This document shows, in pieces, positions 33,937-42,828 of a stretch of 64,000 nt of DNA. A program made the translations under genes and the position numbers. Location: contig NZ_BOPF01000002.1 in the NCBI RefSeq assembly GCF_016863615.1, forward strand, positions 124,001 to 188,000. Direction: 5' to 3'. Below the pieces are notes generated by a model. It worked only from the letters and a program-made list of their open reading frames with translations, searched no databases and was not told the origin of the DNA. Source of the stretch: Virgisporangium aliadipatigenens. Lineage in GTDB: Bacteria > Actinomycetota > Actinomycetes > Mycobacteriales > Micromonosporaceae. The first letter of the stretch is position 1, and each line of letters begins with the position of its first letter.

Positions 33937-36174
33937 ATGACCAGCCCGTCACCGCACCGTCTCGGGGTCGACCTCGGAACGTCGACCACCATAGCGATGC
34001 TTCAATGGCCCGACGGGCGGGTCCGGCCGCTGCTGTTCGACGGCTCGCCGCTGCTCTCCTCCGCGGTGCTGCTCGGCGCCGACACCCGGCTGCACACCGG
34101 CCGCGACGCCACGTACCTCGGCCGGGGCACGCCGGAGCGGATGGAGCCCAACCCGAAGCGCCGGGTCGACGACGACACCGTGCTGCTCGGCGAGCGCGAG
34201 GTGCCCGTTCGTGACCTCCTCGCGGCGGTGCTGACGCGCGTGGCCACCGAGGCGCAGCGCGTCGCCGGACGGATCGGCGAGGTCGTGCTGACCCATCCGG
34301 CCGCGTGGGGGAGCCGACGCGTCGGGCTGCTCGTGGAGGCCGCCGGGCAGGCCGGGCTCGGTCGCCCGCACCTCGTCGGGGAACCCCTCGCCGCGGCCAC
34401 CTACTTCGCGCGGCTCGGCGGGCCGTTCGCCACCGCGGCGCGCGTGCTCGTCTACGACCTCGGTGCCGGCACCTTCGACGTGACGCTCCTGCGCCGGCAC
34501 GCGCACGGGTTCGAGATCGTCCGCTCCGACGGCCTGAACGACGTCGGTGGGCTCGACATCGACGCCGCGATCGTGGCGTTCCTCCAGGCGACCTACGGGC
34601 AGCCGTGGAACGACGCCGTCAGCCGCCGGCAGCTGTGGGAGGACGTGCGCGGCGCGAAGGAGATGCTGTCCCGCGCCAGCAGCACGGTGATCACGCTGCC
34701 GACGACCGGTACGGAGGTGCCGCTCGGGCGGGAACAGTTCGACGGGCTGGTGGCGCCCGTGCTGCGGCCGACCGTCTCGATGACCCGGGCGCTGCTGCGC
34801 GACGCCGGTGCCGAGGGCGGCGAGACGGCGCTGGTGCTGGTGGGCGGGGCGAGCCGGGTGCCGCTGGTGGCGACGATGCTCCAGGAGGCGCTGGGGCTCG
34901 CGCCGATCGTGATCGAGCAGCCCGAACTGGTCGTCGCCGAGGGCGCGCTGTACAGCCTGCCGGGCGGGCCGGATCCCGCTGCCGCGCCGGCCGGCTCCCC
35001 GGCGTCGGGCGGCCCATCGGCGCCGGTCTCGGGGCCGGCCGGGCCCTCTGTACCGGTGTCCGGCGCGGTCGGGGCCGGCGGCTACGGCGGGGACGGCACC
35101 GGCGGCTACGGGCCGAGCGTGCCGGGGTCGGGGGTGTTCGGCGTCACCGGGACGGGTGCCGGGGTGTACGGCGCGCCCGCGTCGGGCGCGGGAGCCTACG
35201 GAGCGGCCGCTCCGGTCTCCGGCGCCGCCGGACCGATCTCCGGTGCCGGCGGACCGGTCCCGGGTGGCGCCGGACCGGTTCCGGGCGGCGCACCCGTCTC
35301 CGGCGCGGCGGGCGGCTACGGCGCCGGCTCCGCGGGCGCCTTCGGCGGTGCGGCTCCGGGCGGACCCGGTGTCTACGGCGGGCCCGGGCCGGGTGGGTTC
35401 CCGGGCGGTGGTCCGCAGGGGTTCGGGCACGGTCCCGCCGTCCGGCCGCCGCGGCCGGCGCGCAGCGGGGCGGCCGTCGGGGTGACCGCCGCCGTTGCCG
35501 TTCTGGTGGTGCTCGGCCTGCTCGTCGGCATCGGCGTCGTGGGCTGGCTGGTGACCCGCGGCGACGACACCGGCAACCGGGCCACGGGCGGTCCGAGCGC
35601 CGGCCCCACGACCGGTCGAGAGGCCGCGGGCAGTCCCACCGGCCGGCAGAACGCGCAGGCCAAGTACGAGGTGACGGTCATCCCGGAGAACCCGTGCTCC
35701 AAGGTCGACATCGGGGCGTTCGCGCAGCAGTTCTCGGAGCAGAGCATCGACCCGACGGCGAGCCGCCAGTTGACGACGGGCTACGGCTACGGCTCCTGTT
35801 CGCACTCGCGCACCCGTAACACGACCGAGGCGGTGCTGACCCTCACGTACACCCTGTCGGTCTTCGACGACCCCAACGTGGCCGTGACGACGCAGAAGCA
35901 GGCGTACGACAACGCGAAGCTGAACAGCCAGTTCGTGCCGACGATCTCGGGGCTGGGCGAGGAGGCGTACCTGACGGACCGGGTGGGCAGTGCGGCGACC
36001 TCCGACCGGGACGTCAACTACACGTTGGAGATGCGCGACGGCAACCTGCGCTGGTCGGTGCTGCTGATCGCGTCCAGCGTCACCGGTGGGCCGTGGACCG
36101 AGCAGCAGCGGGCGCAGTTCCGCACCGACCTGGAGGCGTCGGTGCGCGGCAGCCACAAGAACCTGACCGGCTGA
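33937..36174 (+). CDS. Membrane-anchored Hsp70-like protein with extracytoplasmic domain
   Basis: The product has 745 residues. An actin/Hsp70-type ATPase fold fills about 1-345: GVDLGTSTTIAMLQWPDG (phosphate 1), VLVYDLGAGTFDVTLLRRHA (phosphate 2), ALVLVGGASRVPLVATMLQE (adenosine). No substrate-binding domain follows. Instead a Gly/Pro/Ala/Ser-rich linker (about 350-510) leads to one membrane helix (AAVAVLVVLGLLVGIGVVGW) and a C-terminal domain of about 190 residues with two Cys, probably outside the cell and resembling secreted DUF3558-like modules. Such chimeras occur in actinomycetes. They may couple ATP state inside to an external binding module. A strong terminator follows. Confidence 0.85.
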   Translation: MTSPSPHRLGVDLGTSTTIAMLQWPDGRVRPLLFDGSPLLSSAVLLGADTRLHTGRDATYLGRGTPERMEPNPKRRVDDDTVLLGEREVPVRDLLAAVLTRVATEAQRVAGRIGEVVLTHPAAWGSRRVGLLVEAAGQAGLGRPHLVGEPLAAATYFARLGGPFATAARVLVYDLGAGTFDVTLLRRHAHGFEIVRSDGLNDVGGLDIDAAIVAFLQATYGQPWNDAVSRRQLWEDVRGAKEMLSRASSTVITLPTTGTEVPLGREQFDGLVAPVLRPTVSMTRALLRDAGAEGGETALVLVGGASRVPLVATMLQEALGLAPIVIEQPELVVAEGALYSLPGGPDPAAAPAGSPASGGPSAPVSGPAGPSVPVSGAVGAGGYGGDGTGGYGPSVPGSGVFGVTGTGAGVYGAPASGAGAYGAAAPVSGAAGPISGAGGPVPGGAGPVPGGAPVSGAAGGYGAGSAGAFGGAAPGGPGVYGGPGPGGFPGGGPQGFGHGPAVRPPRPARSGAAVGVTAAVAVLVVLGLLVGIGVVGWLVTRGDDTGNRATGGPSAGPTTGREAAGSPTGRQNAQAKYEVTVIPENPCSKVDIGAFAQQFSEQSIDPTASRQLTTGYGYGSCSHSRTRNTTEAVLTLTYTLSVFDDPNVAVTTQKQAYDNAKLNSQFVPTISGLGEEAYLTDRVGSAATSDRDVNYTLEMRDGNLRWSVLLIASSVTGGPWTEQQRAQFRTDLEASVRGSHKNLTG

Positions 36175-36179
36175 GGGGC

Positions 36180-36205
36180 CCCGCCCGGCGGGCCGGCCGG
36201 GCGGG
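36180..36205. terminator. Strong GC hairpin after the Hsp70-like gene
   Basis: A perfect 10-bp stem, CCCGCCCGGC / GCCGGGCGGG, with a 6-base loop begins 5 bp after the stop. No U-tract follows, as is usual for actinomycete terminators. Confidence 0.75.
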
Positions 36206-36292
36206 ACGTCACCGAAGGATCGGCAGCGCGGCGGCGGATCCGCGAAGAACCGCGTCTTGTTTGAGGGTGGGTGTGCGCGGTATGCCGGTGAG

Positions 36293-37765
36293 ATGGGCAC
36301 CAGCACCGAGATCGAACGAAAGTACGAGGTCCCCAACGGCTTCCAGCTACCCGACCTGGCCGGCGTCGCCAGCGTGACGGGCGTCGGCGACCCGGCCGAG
36401 CACAGCCTGGACGCCACCTACTTCGACACGCCGGGGTTGACCCTGGCGAAGAACCGGATGACGCTGCGCCGGCGCACCGGCGGTCACGACGCGGGCTGGC
36501 ACCTGAAGCGGCCGGCCGGTGCGGACCGCTCCGAGACCCGCGTTCCCCTGGGCAAGAACCCCAAGAGCCCGCCCGGCGCGGTCGTGAAGCAGATCCGCGA
36601 CCTGGTCGGCGGGGACGTTCTCGCCCCGGTCGCACGGATCCGCACCCGCCGCGTCGAACGTCCGCTCCGGGCCGCCGACGGCGCGGTCCTCGCGCTCGTC
36701 GCCGACGACGTGGTCACCAGCGAGACACCGGGCGACGTCGCGCTCGTGCAGCGCTGGCGGGAGATCGAGGTCGAACTGGTCGACGGCCCGCGCACGCTTC
36801 TCGACGCCGTCGACCGCGCCTTGCGCGCGGCCGGTGCGCGGCCGGCCCGCGACGTCAGCAAGCTCGCCCGCGCGCTGGGCGACCGGCTGCCGAAGCGGGA
36901 GAAGGAGCCGACGGCGAAGCCGGAGCAGCGGCCCCTGCCGGACACGCCGCTCGCCAGGTACCTGGACGCGCAGCGGGCCGCCATCGCGCAGCACGAACCG
37001 GGTGTGCGCGCCGGCGACCCCGAGTCCGTGCACAAGATGCGGGTGGCGACGCGACGGCTCCGCTCGACGCTGAAGACGTTCAAGCTGAAGGCGGAACTGG
37101 ACGCGGAGCTGAAGTGGCTCGCGGACCGGCTGGGTGCGGTCCGGGACGGGGACGTCCTGACCGAGCGCCTGCACGCGGCGATCGACGCGCTGCCGCCGGA
37201 GAACGTCGTCGGCCCCGTCAAGGCCCGCATCCGCGGCACGCTCGCGGCGCAGACGGCCAAGGGCCGGGAGGAACTCAACGCCGCGCTCGACAGCGACCGC
37301 TTCCGCCGCCTCGTCGCGGCGGTGACCGCGCTGCCGCACGCGAACGGCACCGGCGACCCGAGAACCCGCGTCCGCAAGGCGGTCCGGCGGGCCGACCGGC
37401 GCCTCGACGCGGCACGGCGGGCCCGACGCGACCGCGACGAACGCCTGCACGACGCCCGCAAGGCCTACAAGCGCGCCCGCTACGCGGTCGAGGTGCTCGA
37501 ACCGGCGGCCGGAAAGCCCGCGTCCCGTCTGGTGGAGCGGCTGACCGAACTGCAGGACACGCTCGGCGCGCACCAGGACTCGATCGTCGCCGGGAAACTG
37601 CTGCGCCAGCACGGCATGCGGGCCCACGCCGCCGGCGAGAACGCCTTCACCTACGGCATCCTGCTGGCCGAGCAGCGGCACGCGGGCGAACGCAGCCTCG
37701 CCGAGGTTCCGCGGGTGAGCCGGAGGGCGGGCAGCGCCAAGGTGCGCAAGTGGCTCACGAGGTGA
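36293..37765 (+). CDS. CYTH-CHAD domain protein
   Basis: The 490 residues from ATG 36293 join a CYTH triphosphate tunnel domain (EIERKYEV ExExK motif at the very start, LTLAKNRMTLRRRTG, WHLKRPA) with a CHAD domain from about 225 on. The CHAD part is His/Lys/Arg-rich and helical (VHKMRVATRRLRSTLKTFK, LHDARKAYKRARYAVEVLEP). CYTH enzymes cleave or bind triphosphate and polyphosphate, and CHAD binds polyphosphate granules. Together they suggest a polyphosphate-associated phosphatase. It overlaps the convergent response-regulator gene by 11 bp. Confidence 0.92.
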   Translation: MGTSTEIERKYEVPNGFQLPDLAGVASVTGVGDPAEHSLDATYFDTPGLTLAKNRMTLRRRTGGHDAGWHLKRPAGADRSETRVPLGKNPKSPPGAVVKQIRDLVGGDVLAPVARIRTRRVERPLRAADGAVLALVADDVVTSETPGDVALVQRWREIEVELVDGPRTLLDAVDRALRAAGARPARDVSKLARALGDRLPKREKEPTAKPEQRPLPDTPLARYLDAQRAAIAQHEPGVRAGDPESVHKMRVATRRLRSTLKTFKLKAELDAELKWLADRLGAVRDGDVLTERLHAAIDALPPENVVGPVKARIRGTLAAQTAKGREELNAALDSDRFRRLVAAVTALPHANGTGDPRTRVRKAVRRADRRLDAARRARRDRDERLHDARKAYKRARYAVEVLEPAAGKPASRLVERLTELQDTLGAHQDSIVAGKLLRQHGMRAHAAGENAFTYGILLAEQRHAGERSLAEVPRVSRRAGSAKVRKWLTR

Positions 37766-38396
37766 GGCCGGCCGCCAGGGCCAGCAGGCCGGCCTGGGTG
37801 CGGTTGTCGCAGTCGAGCTTCAGCAGCAGCCGCGACACGTAGCCCTTCACGGTCGCCTCGGACAGGTGCAGGCGGCGTGCGATCTCCTGGTTGGAGCGGC
37901 CGGCGCCGAGACAGCCGAGCACGTCGACCTCGCGTGCGGTGAGGCCGAGGCCGTCGAGGCGTTCGCGCGCCGCGTGGCGTCGCACGCGGGGGTCGAGGAG
38001 CCGGTGCGTGGCGGCCGGCGACAGCACGGTGTGTCCGGCGGCGGCCACCCGGACCAGGTCCACGAGATCCTCGGGCGCGGTCGACTTGAGCAGGAACCCG
38101 ACCGCGCCCGCGCGCAGCGCCCGCAGCACGTACTCGTCCACGTCGAACGTCGTCAGCGCCACGACGCGCGGCGCGGCCGGGAACGTGACGATGCGTTCGA
38201 TCGCGGCGAGGCCGTCGACGCCCGGCATCCGGATGTCCATCAGCACCAGGTCCGGCCTGTGCCGCAGGACCGCCTCGACGGCCTCGCCGCCGTCGTACGC
38301 CTCGCCGGCCACCTCGATGTCCGGCGCCGCGCCGAGGACGGTGCGCAGGTGCGCGCAGACGAGGCGTTCGTCGTCGACGAGCAGGACCCGGATCAC
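37755..38396 (-). CDS. NarL/LuxR-family response regulator
   Basis: The product has 213 residues from GTG 38396. The receiver domain has VLLVDDERL, acceptor Asp in DLVLMDIRMPGVDG, ALTTFDVDEYV and FLLKSTAPEDL. The LuxR HTH is LTAREVDVLGCLGAGRSNQE, IARRLHLSEATVKGYVSRLL. The start overlaps the histidine-kinase stop (GTGA), so the two form a pair. Neighbouring DUF418 and CYTH genes do not reveal the target. Confidence 0.95.
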   Translation of the reverse strand: MIRVLLVDDERLVCAHLRTVLGAAPDIEVAGEAYDGGEAVEAVLRHRPDLVLMDIRMPGVDGLAAIERIVTFPAAPRVVALTTFDVDEYVLRALRAGAVGFLLKSTAPEDLVDLVRVAAAGHTVLSPAATHRLLDPRVRRHAARERLDGLGLTAREVDVLGCLGAGRSNQEIARRLHLSEATVKGYVSRLLLKLDCDNRTQAGLLALAAGLTS

Positions 38397-39535
38397 GGGC
38401 GGGTCCCCGTCGGCACGTAGACCGGCAGCGCCGCCCGCACGGCGAAGCCACCGTCCACCGTGGACCCCGCCGCGAGGGTGCCGCCGACCACCTCCACCCG
38501 GTGGCGCAGCCCGGCGAGGCCCGAGCCGCCGCCGGTCACCGCCGGATCCTTCGCCCGCAGGGGTTTCGTGTTGCGCACGGTCGCGCGGACCCCGTCGGGT
38601 CCATAGTGGACACTGATGTCCACGGTGGAACCGGGTGCGTGCTTGAGCGCGTTCGTCAGCGACTCCTGCACGACGCGGTAGAGGGTGCGGCGCACCGTCG
38701 GGGCCACCACGGCGGCATCGCCCTCCTCGGCCAGCCGCACGGGTAGGCCCGCGGCGCGGGAGTCCTCGACGAGGGCCGTCAGAGCTGACTCCGGAGAGGT
38801 CCCGGTCGACCCGGGGTCCGGGACGGCTCGCCGCGGCCCGCCGCCGGCCGGGCGAGGGGTTCGCAGCACGCCCACCACGTCGCGCAGTTCGGCCAGGGCC
38901 TGGCAGCCGGCGACGCGCAGTTCCTCGGCGGCGGTGCGCACCGCCGGGTCCGAGGACGCCACGCGCAGCGCGCCGGCCTGCAGCACCATCAGGTTGATCC
39001 GGTGCGTGACGACGTCGTGCATCTCGCCGGCGAGGCGGAGTCGCTCGTCGGCGCGGGCCTGCTCGGCCAGGAGGTGGGCGCGCCCGGTCAGCTCCTGGAC
39101 GAGCTGCCGCCGGGAGCGCACGTACAGCCCGAGCAGGGTCGAGAGCAGGAACAGCAGCGGGCCGGAGAACGGGTCGTCGATCGCCCAGGCGCGGGCCCCG
39201 ACCAGCCAGCACGCCACGGTCGTCAGCAGCACCGCCCAGGAACGCCACCGCACGCCGCCGTGCACCACCACCGCGTACGGCGCGAGGATCGCCGCCCAGG
39301 CCGGCACGAGCAGGCTGAGCGCGGCGATCGTGAGGGTGGCGGCGTGCGGGCGGGAACGGCGCCACAGCAGCGCCCCCGCCGCCAGCAGCTGGGCCGCCAC
39401 GTACACCCACACCGGCCCGGCGAGGTGCTTGGTGTCGTGGCCCGGGGACCCGATCTCGCGCGCCGAGCCGGCCGCCGCGGCGCACAGGACGAGCGCGGCG
39501 TCGAACGCCCACGGAGGAATCCGCCGGCGGTCCAT
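38393..39535 (-). CDS. NarL-type sensor histidine kinase
   Basis: The 380-residue protein has about five or six membrane helices in residues 1-150. HisKA_3 follows with RADERLRLAGEMHDVVTHRI (His in EMHD), then HATPase_c with QESLTNALKHAPGSTV and GSGLAGLRHRVEVVGGTL. The large membrane part without an extracytoplasmic domain suggests intramembrane (cell-envelope) sensing. It is coupled to the response regulator. Two GTCCA-type palindromes (38453 and 38599) lie inside its coding region. Confidence 0.93.
   Translation of the reverse strand: MDRRRIPPWAFDAALVLCAAAAGSAREIGSPGHDTKHLAGPVWVYVAAQLLAAGALLWRRSRPHAATLTIAALSLLVPAWAAILAPYAVVVHGGVRWRSWAVLLTTVACWLVGARAWAIDDPFSGPLLFLLSTLLGLYVRSRRQLVQELTGRAHLLAEQARADERLRLAGEMHDVVTHRINLMVLQAGALRVASSDPAVRTAAEELRVAGCQALAELRDVVGVLRTPRPAGGGPRRAVPDPGSTGTSPESALTALVEDSRAAGLPVRLAEEGDAAVVAPTVRRTLYRVVQESLTNALKHAPGSTVDISVHYGPDGVRATVRNTKPLRAKDPAVTGGGSGLAGLRHRVEVVGGTLAAGSTVDGGFAVRAALPVYVPTGTRP
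38453..38465. repeat. 13-bp palindrome GTCCACCGTGGAC
   Basis: A member of the dispersed palindrome family, inside the histidine-kinase gene. Confidence 0.6.
38599..38611. repeat. 13-bp palindrome GTCCATAGTGGAC
   Basis: A member of the dispersed palindrome family, inside the histidine-kinase gene. A weaker relative (GTCCACGGTGGAA) follows 19 bp later. Confidence 0.6.
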
Positions 39536-39595
39536 CCCTGCAATCTAGCCGCCGCGGATAGGGTCCACATGCGACGAAAGTAGGTAACCGGCGCC

Positions 39596-40507
39596 GTGGA
39601 ACGAGCAGAACGCATCGTCGAACTCGACGCGCTGCGCGGTGCGGCACTGGCCGGCATCGTCATGGTCAACATCGTGCAGCTGACCGGCCTGCGGCGTCCG
39701 GACGGGCCGGCGGCCGCACACCCCACGGCGTTCGTGTGGGAACTGCTCTTCCTGCAGCGGCCGTTCCCGGTCTTCACGTTCCTGTTCGGGGTGAGCTTCG
39801 CGCTGATGCTGCGCACCGCGTCGCGGTTCGTGCTGCTGCGCCGGCTGCTGTGGCTTGGCGTCATCGGTTTGCTGCACAGCCTCCTCCAGCCGAACGAGGT
39901 GCTGCGGCACTACGCGGCGTTCGGCGTCGTGGTGCTGCTGCCCGCCTCGTACCTGCCCCGCCGGTGGGTCCTCGGGCTGGGCGCCCTGCTGCTGGTGCCG
40001 GCGATGATTCTGCACGGCATCTGGATCATTCCGGGGCTGTTCCTGCTCGGGGCGGCCGCCGCGGGCTACGGGCTGCCGGAGCGCCGCGCGCTGGTACGGG
40101 CGTTCGCCGTGGCGCTGCCGGCCGCCGCGATCGTGGGCCACGAGCAGTACCGGCACGGCGTCGGCCCGTCGGCGTACCCGTGGACGCTGCCCGCGGGGCT
40201 CGTCTTCGCGTTCCTCTTCGTGGTGGGCTTCCTGCTGGTGGGCCGCCCCACGCACGCGGTGCTGGCGCCGATGGGCCGCATGGCGCTGACGAACTACGTC
40301 CTCGCGTCCGCGCTGATCCTGGGCGCCGACGCGACGTTCCACATAGGACAGAGCGACGGGTACGGCCGCGTCGTCGCGGTCGGAACCGGGATCGGCGTCG
40401 CGCAGGCGCTGCTCAGTCTGCTGTGGTTGCGGCACTTCCGGCACGGGCCGCTGGAGTGGCTGTGGCGCGGCCTCACCCTGTGGCGGGTACCGCCGATGCG
40501 CCGATAG
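39596..40507 (+). CDS. DUF418/YeiB-like membrane protein
   Basis: The product has 303 residues and about eight membrane helices. The opening IVELDALRGAALAGIVMVNI is the typical start of YeiB/DUF418 proteins, and the C-terminal PMGRMALTNYVLASALILG is the DUF418 hallmark. Length is shorter than the usual 380-400, mainly in the first loop. It is divergent from the sensor kinase by 60 bp and could be a target of that pair. Transport or acyl-transfer roles have been suggested for the superfamily but none is proven. Confidence 0.88.
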   Translation: MERAERIVELDALRGAALAGIVMVNIVQLTGLRRPDGPAAAHPTAFVWELLFLQRPFPVFTFLFGVSFALMLRTASRFVLLRRLLWLGVIGLLHSLLQPNEVLRHYAAFGVVVLLPASYLPRRWVLGLGALLLVPAMILHGIWIIPGLFLLGAAAAGYGLPERRALVRAFAVALPAAAIVGHEQYRHGVGPSAYPWTLPAGLVFAFLFVVGFLLVGRPTHAVLAPMGRMALTNYVLASALILGADATFHIGQSDGYGRVVAVGTGIGVAQALLSLLWLRHFRHGPLEWLWRGLTLWRVPPMRR

Positions 40508-40539
40508 CGAGCGGGGCGGTCGGCGGCCCGCCCCGCTCG
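40506..40539. terminator. Two-way terminator hairpin
   Basis: A perfect 13-bp stem, GCGAGCGGGGCGG / CCGCCCCGCTCGC, with an 8-base loop lies between the convergent ends of the DUF418 gene (40507) and the lipoprotein gene (40544). Confidence 0.85.
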
Positions 40540-40543
40540 CCCG

Positions 40544-41122
40544 CTACCCGCTCCGGCCCGGGGACGGGCTCGGTGACGCGGGCGGCGGTGCCTGCGCCAG
40601 GGATGCCACCGTCGCCTCGTCCAGCGTCGGCGGCAGCTTTCCGCCGAAGCCACCGGCGAAGACATAGCCGCCGCCCTCGACCACGTAGATGCCGTCGTCG
40701 CCGGTGATACCCAGGGGCCGCGCCGGGTCGCTCTGGTCGGGCCGTACGAACAGCAGGTACGTCCGGTCGACCCGCATCAGCTGCGACGTGTCGGGTGAGG
40801 GCGTCCGATCCGTACCGAGCTGCCGGATCTCGAACTGCGGCGGTGGGGTGTCCCCGCCGACCACCGTCGTCACCGACACCGTGGTGATCGTCATCGGGAA
40901 GCCGTCCCGCTCGCCGGTGCGGCTCGCCGTCGCGCGGGCGAGGATCACCGACCTGCTGTCCCGGCGCAGGGCCGCGAGGTCGGTGTACCGATGGACCCGC
41001 GTCACCGCGATCGGTCGGTTCGTCGTCGCCGCCTCGGGACGGTCCTCGGCGCAGGCCACGAGGGGGAACGACGTGATCGCGAGCAGGCCGACGAGAAGCG
41101 CGTGACGCGCGGGACGTCCCAT
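40544..41122 (-). CDS. Lipoprotein coupled to the matrixin-like protease
   Basis: The 192-residue protein starts at ATG 41122, 1 bp after the protease stop, so translation is coupled. The signal HALLVGLLAITSFPLVAC ends in a clear lipobox (LVAC). The mature domain is beta-rich (VILARATASRTGERDG, TTVSVTTVVGGDTPPPQFEI, MRVDRTYLLFVRPD, GIYVVEGGGYVF) and ends in a Pro/Ser tail. The fold resembles small netrin/TIMP-like or export-type lipoproteins of Gram-positives, but I do not assign it. A role in handling or inhibiting the secreted protease is an inference from coupling. Confidence 0.8.
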   Translation of the reverse strand: MGRPARHALLVGLLAITSFPLVACAEDRPEAATTNRPIAVTRVHRYTDLAALRRDSRSVILARATASRTGERDGFPMTITTVSVTTVVGGDTPPPQFEIRQLGTDRTPSPDTSQLMRVDRTYLLFVRPDQSDPARPLGITGDDGIYVVEGGGYVFAGGFGGKLPPTLDEATVASLAQAPPPASPSPSPGRSG

Positions 41123-41123
41123 C

Positions 41124-41711
41124 TCAGTAGATGGCGTTGACGCCGTTGATGTCGTCCTGCTTCGGCCCCCCGGACCAGCCGCACTCGTCGTAGGCCTTGT
41201 CGATGTCGACCTCCATGAGGACGAGGTTGCATCCGGCGTGGTCGACGTGGGCGAGGCCCAGCGCGTGGCCGATCTCGTGCATGATGATGACCTCACGCTT
41301 TGCCGGGGTTTCGAAGTCGGTGTAGTACCGGTTGAACCACGCGACGATCGTCGTGTCCCAGGTCTCGTCGCTGCACGAGTAGACGTGCGGGAGCCGCTGG
41401 CTGGTGTCGAGGATGATCCCCTTGAACACCAGCTCGTTCCACTCGGCACCGAAGTTGCCGTCGCTGACGCGGATGTTGGCCCCGCTGGTCACCTTGGTCA
41501 GGTTGAACTGGGTGCTGGCCGAGTTCCAGTGCTCGACGGCCCGGTTGGCGGGGACCGAGTACTCGGACCGGGTCGTGGAGTCCTGCCACTTGAGATTCCC
41601 GGTGGTGAAGTTGCAGTGGAGGAGCTTGTAGGCGGAGGCCGGCGCCGCGGGTACCAGTGCCATCGCGGCACCACACAGCAACGCGGCCATCCCAGCCAAG
41701 ATCTTCTTCAC
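41124..41711 (-). CDS. Secreted matrixin-like zinc metalloprotease
   Basis: The product has 195 residues from GTG 41711, with GGAAGGGA 5 bp upstream. The signal peptide KKILAGMAALLCGAAMALVP ends at an APASA-Y cleavage site. The mature enzyme holds the metzincin zinc motif HEIGHALGLAH (His145, His149, His155), preceded by VIIMHE and followed by a DxCNLVLMEVD turn where a Met-turn is expected. It is small and lacks a propeptide-type Cys switch. It probably works outside the cell on proteins. It is the first gene of a pair with the lipoprotein. Confidence 0.9.
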   Translation of the reverse strand: MKKILAGMAALLCGAAMALVPAAPASAYKLLHCNFTTGNLKWQDSTTRSEYSVPANRAVEHWNSASTQFNLTKVTSGANIRVSDGNFGAEWNELVFKGIILDTSQRLPHVYSCSDETWDTTIVAWFNRYYTDFETPAKREVIIMHEIGHALGLAHVDHAGCNLVLMEVDIDKAYDECGWSGGPKQDDINGVNAIY

Positions 41712-41841
41712 GGGCGTCCCTTCCGTCGGGTGCTGCAAGGTCATCACGAGATCTCCCGTCCATCAATGTGTGCAACTGCCTCCCGTACTGCCCCAAGCGC
41801 ACCTGACCTGCGTGAACGCCGCCGACGCGAGGGTATCGGGG

Positions 41842-41858
41842 GGTGTGTGGCGCACACC
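41842..41858. promoter_or_regulatory. Palindrome next to a -10-like site before the StrR-like gene
   Basis: GGTGTG-TGGCG-CACACC (41842-41858) directly precedes TAGGCT (41859-41864), a plausible actinomycete -10 box, 30 bp before the StrR/ParB-like ATG. The layout suggests an operator over the promoter. Confidence 0.45.
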
Positions 41859-41894
41859 TAGGCTGCTGTCGCAGCCAATCGGGGGAGGGGCCTG

Positions 41895-42797
41895 ATGTCG
41901 TTCGAAGACGGCGGACCGGTGGAGATGATGCCCGTGGGGTCGCTGACCCTCTCGGGATCGCCCCGCCTCGACGGCGAGAACTCCGCACACGTCAGGCTCC
42001 TCGCGGGTTCGGACGCGCCGCTGCCGCCGATCGTGGTGCACCGCCGCACGATGCGGGTCATCGACGGGATGCACCGGCTGCGGGCGGCGGTGCTGCGCGG
42101 CGACCGGCTCATCGCGGTGCGGTACTTCGACGGCAGCGACGACGAGGCGTTCCTGCTGTCGGTGCGGGCCAACATCGCGCACGGGCTGCCGCTGTCGCTG
42201 GCCGACCGGCGGGCCGCCGCGAAACAGCTCATGACGCGCTTCCCGACCTGGTCCGACCGGGCCATCGCGGCGGCCGCCGGACTGGCCGCGCCGACCGTGT
42301 CGGTGCTGCGCCGGGCGGCCGACCCGGCGGTGCGCGACGTCGAACGCCGGGTCGGCCGCGACGGCCGGTCCCGCCCGTCGGACCCCGCGGAGGGGCGGCG
42401 GCTCGCCGAGGAGTTCATCGCGCGGCACCCCGACGCGTCGCTGCGGGAGGTCGCCCGCGCCGCCGGCATCTCCCCGTCGACCGTGCGCGACGTGCGCAGG
42501 AAGCTGCGCGGTTCGGAGGAACCCGGCGCGGAGCGGGCCGACCGGCCGGCGCCGGCCGACCGCGCACTGCTGGTGGAGAGCCTGCGCAACGACCCGTCGC
42601 TGCGGTTCAGCGACGCCGGCCGCAGCCTGCTGCGCTGGCTGGTGCCGCGGGCCACCGGCGCGGAGGGCTGGGACCGGGTCACCGAGGAACTCCCGCCGCA
42701 CGCCCTCTACCTGCTGGCCCGCATCGCCCGCCAGTGCGCCTCCGAGTGGTGCGACGCCGCGGACCGGCTGGACGCCCGGCTGAACGCGATGCCCTGA
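41895..42797 (+). CDS. StrR/ParB-like transcription regulator
   Basis: The product has 300 residues from ATG 41895, with GGGGAGGGG upstream. The N-terminal ParB-type domain has SPRLDGENSAHVRLLAG, LPPIVVHRRTMRVIDGMHRL and FDGSDDEAFLLSVRANIAHG, then LPLSLADRRAAAKQLM. A HTH follows (WSDRAIAAAAGLAAPTVSVL) and a second one later (SLREVARAAGISPSTVRDVR). This combination is that of StrR, the streptomycin-cluster activator, and relatives in other antibiotic clusters. No biosynthetic cluster lies next to it here, so the targets may be elsewhere or the neighbouring SARP gene. Confidence 0.88.
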   Translation: MSFEDGGPVEMMPVGSLTLSGSPRLDGENSAHVRLLAGSDAPLPPIVVHRRTMRVIDGMHRLRAAVLRGDRLIAVRYFDGSDDEAFLLSVRANIAHGLPLSLADRRAAAKQLMTRFPTWSDRAIAAAAGLAAPTVSVLRRAADPAVRDVERRVGRDGRSRPSDPAEGRRLAEEFIARHPDASLREVARAAGISPSTVRDVRRKLRGSEEPGAERADRPAPADRALLVESLRNDPSLRFSDAGRSLLRWLVPRATGAEGWDRVTEELPPHALYLLARIARQCASEWCDAADRLDARLNAMP

Positions 42798-42828
42798 GCG
42801 CGCGGAAACCGTTCGACCGTAAGGACTT

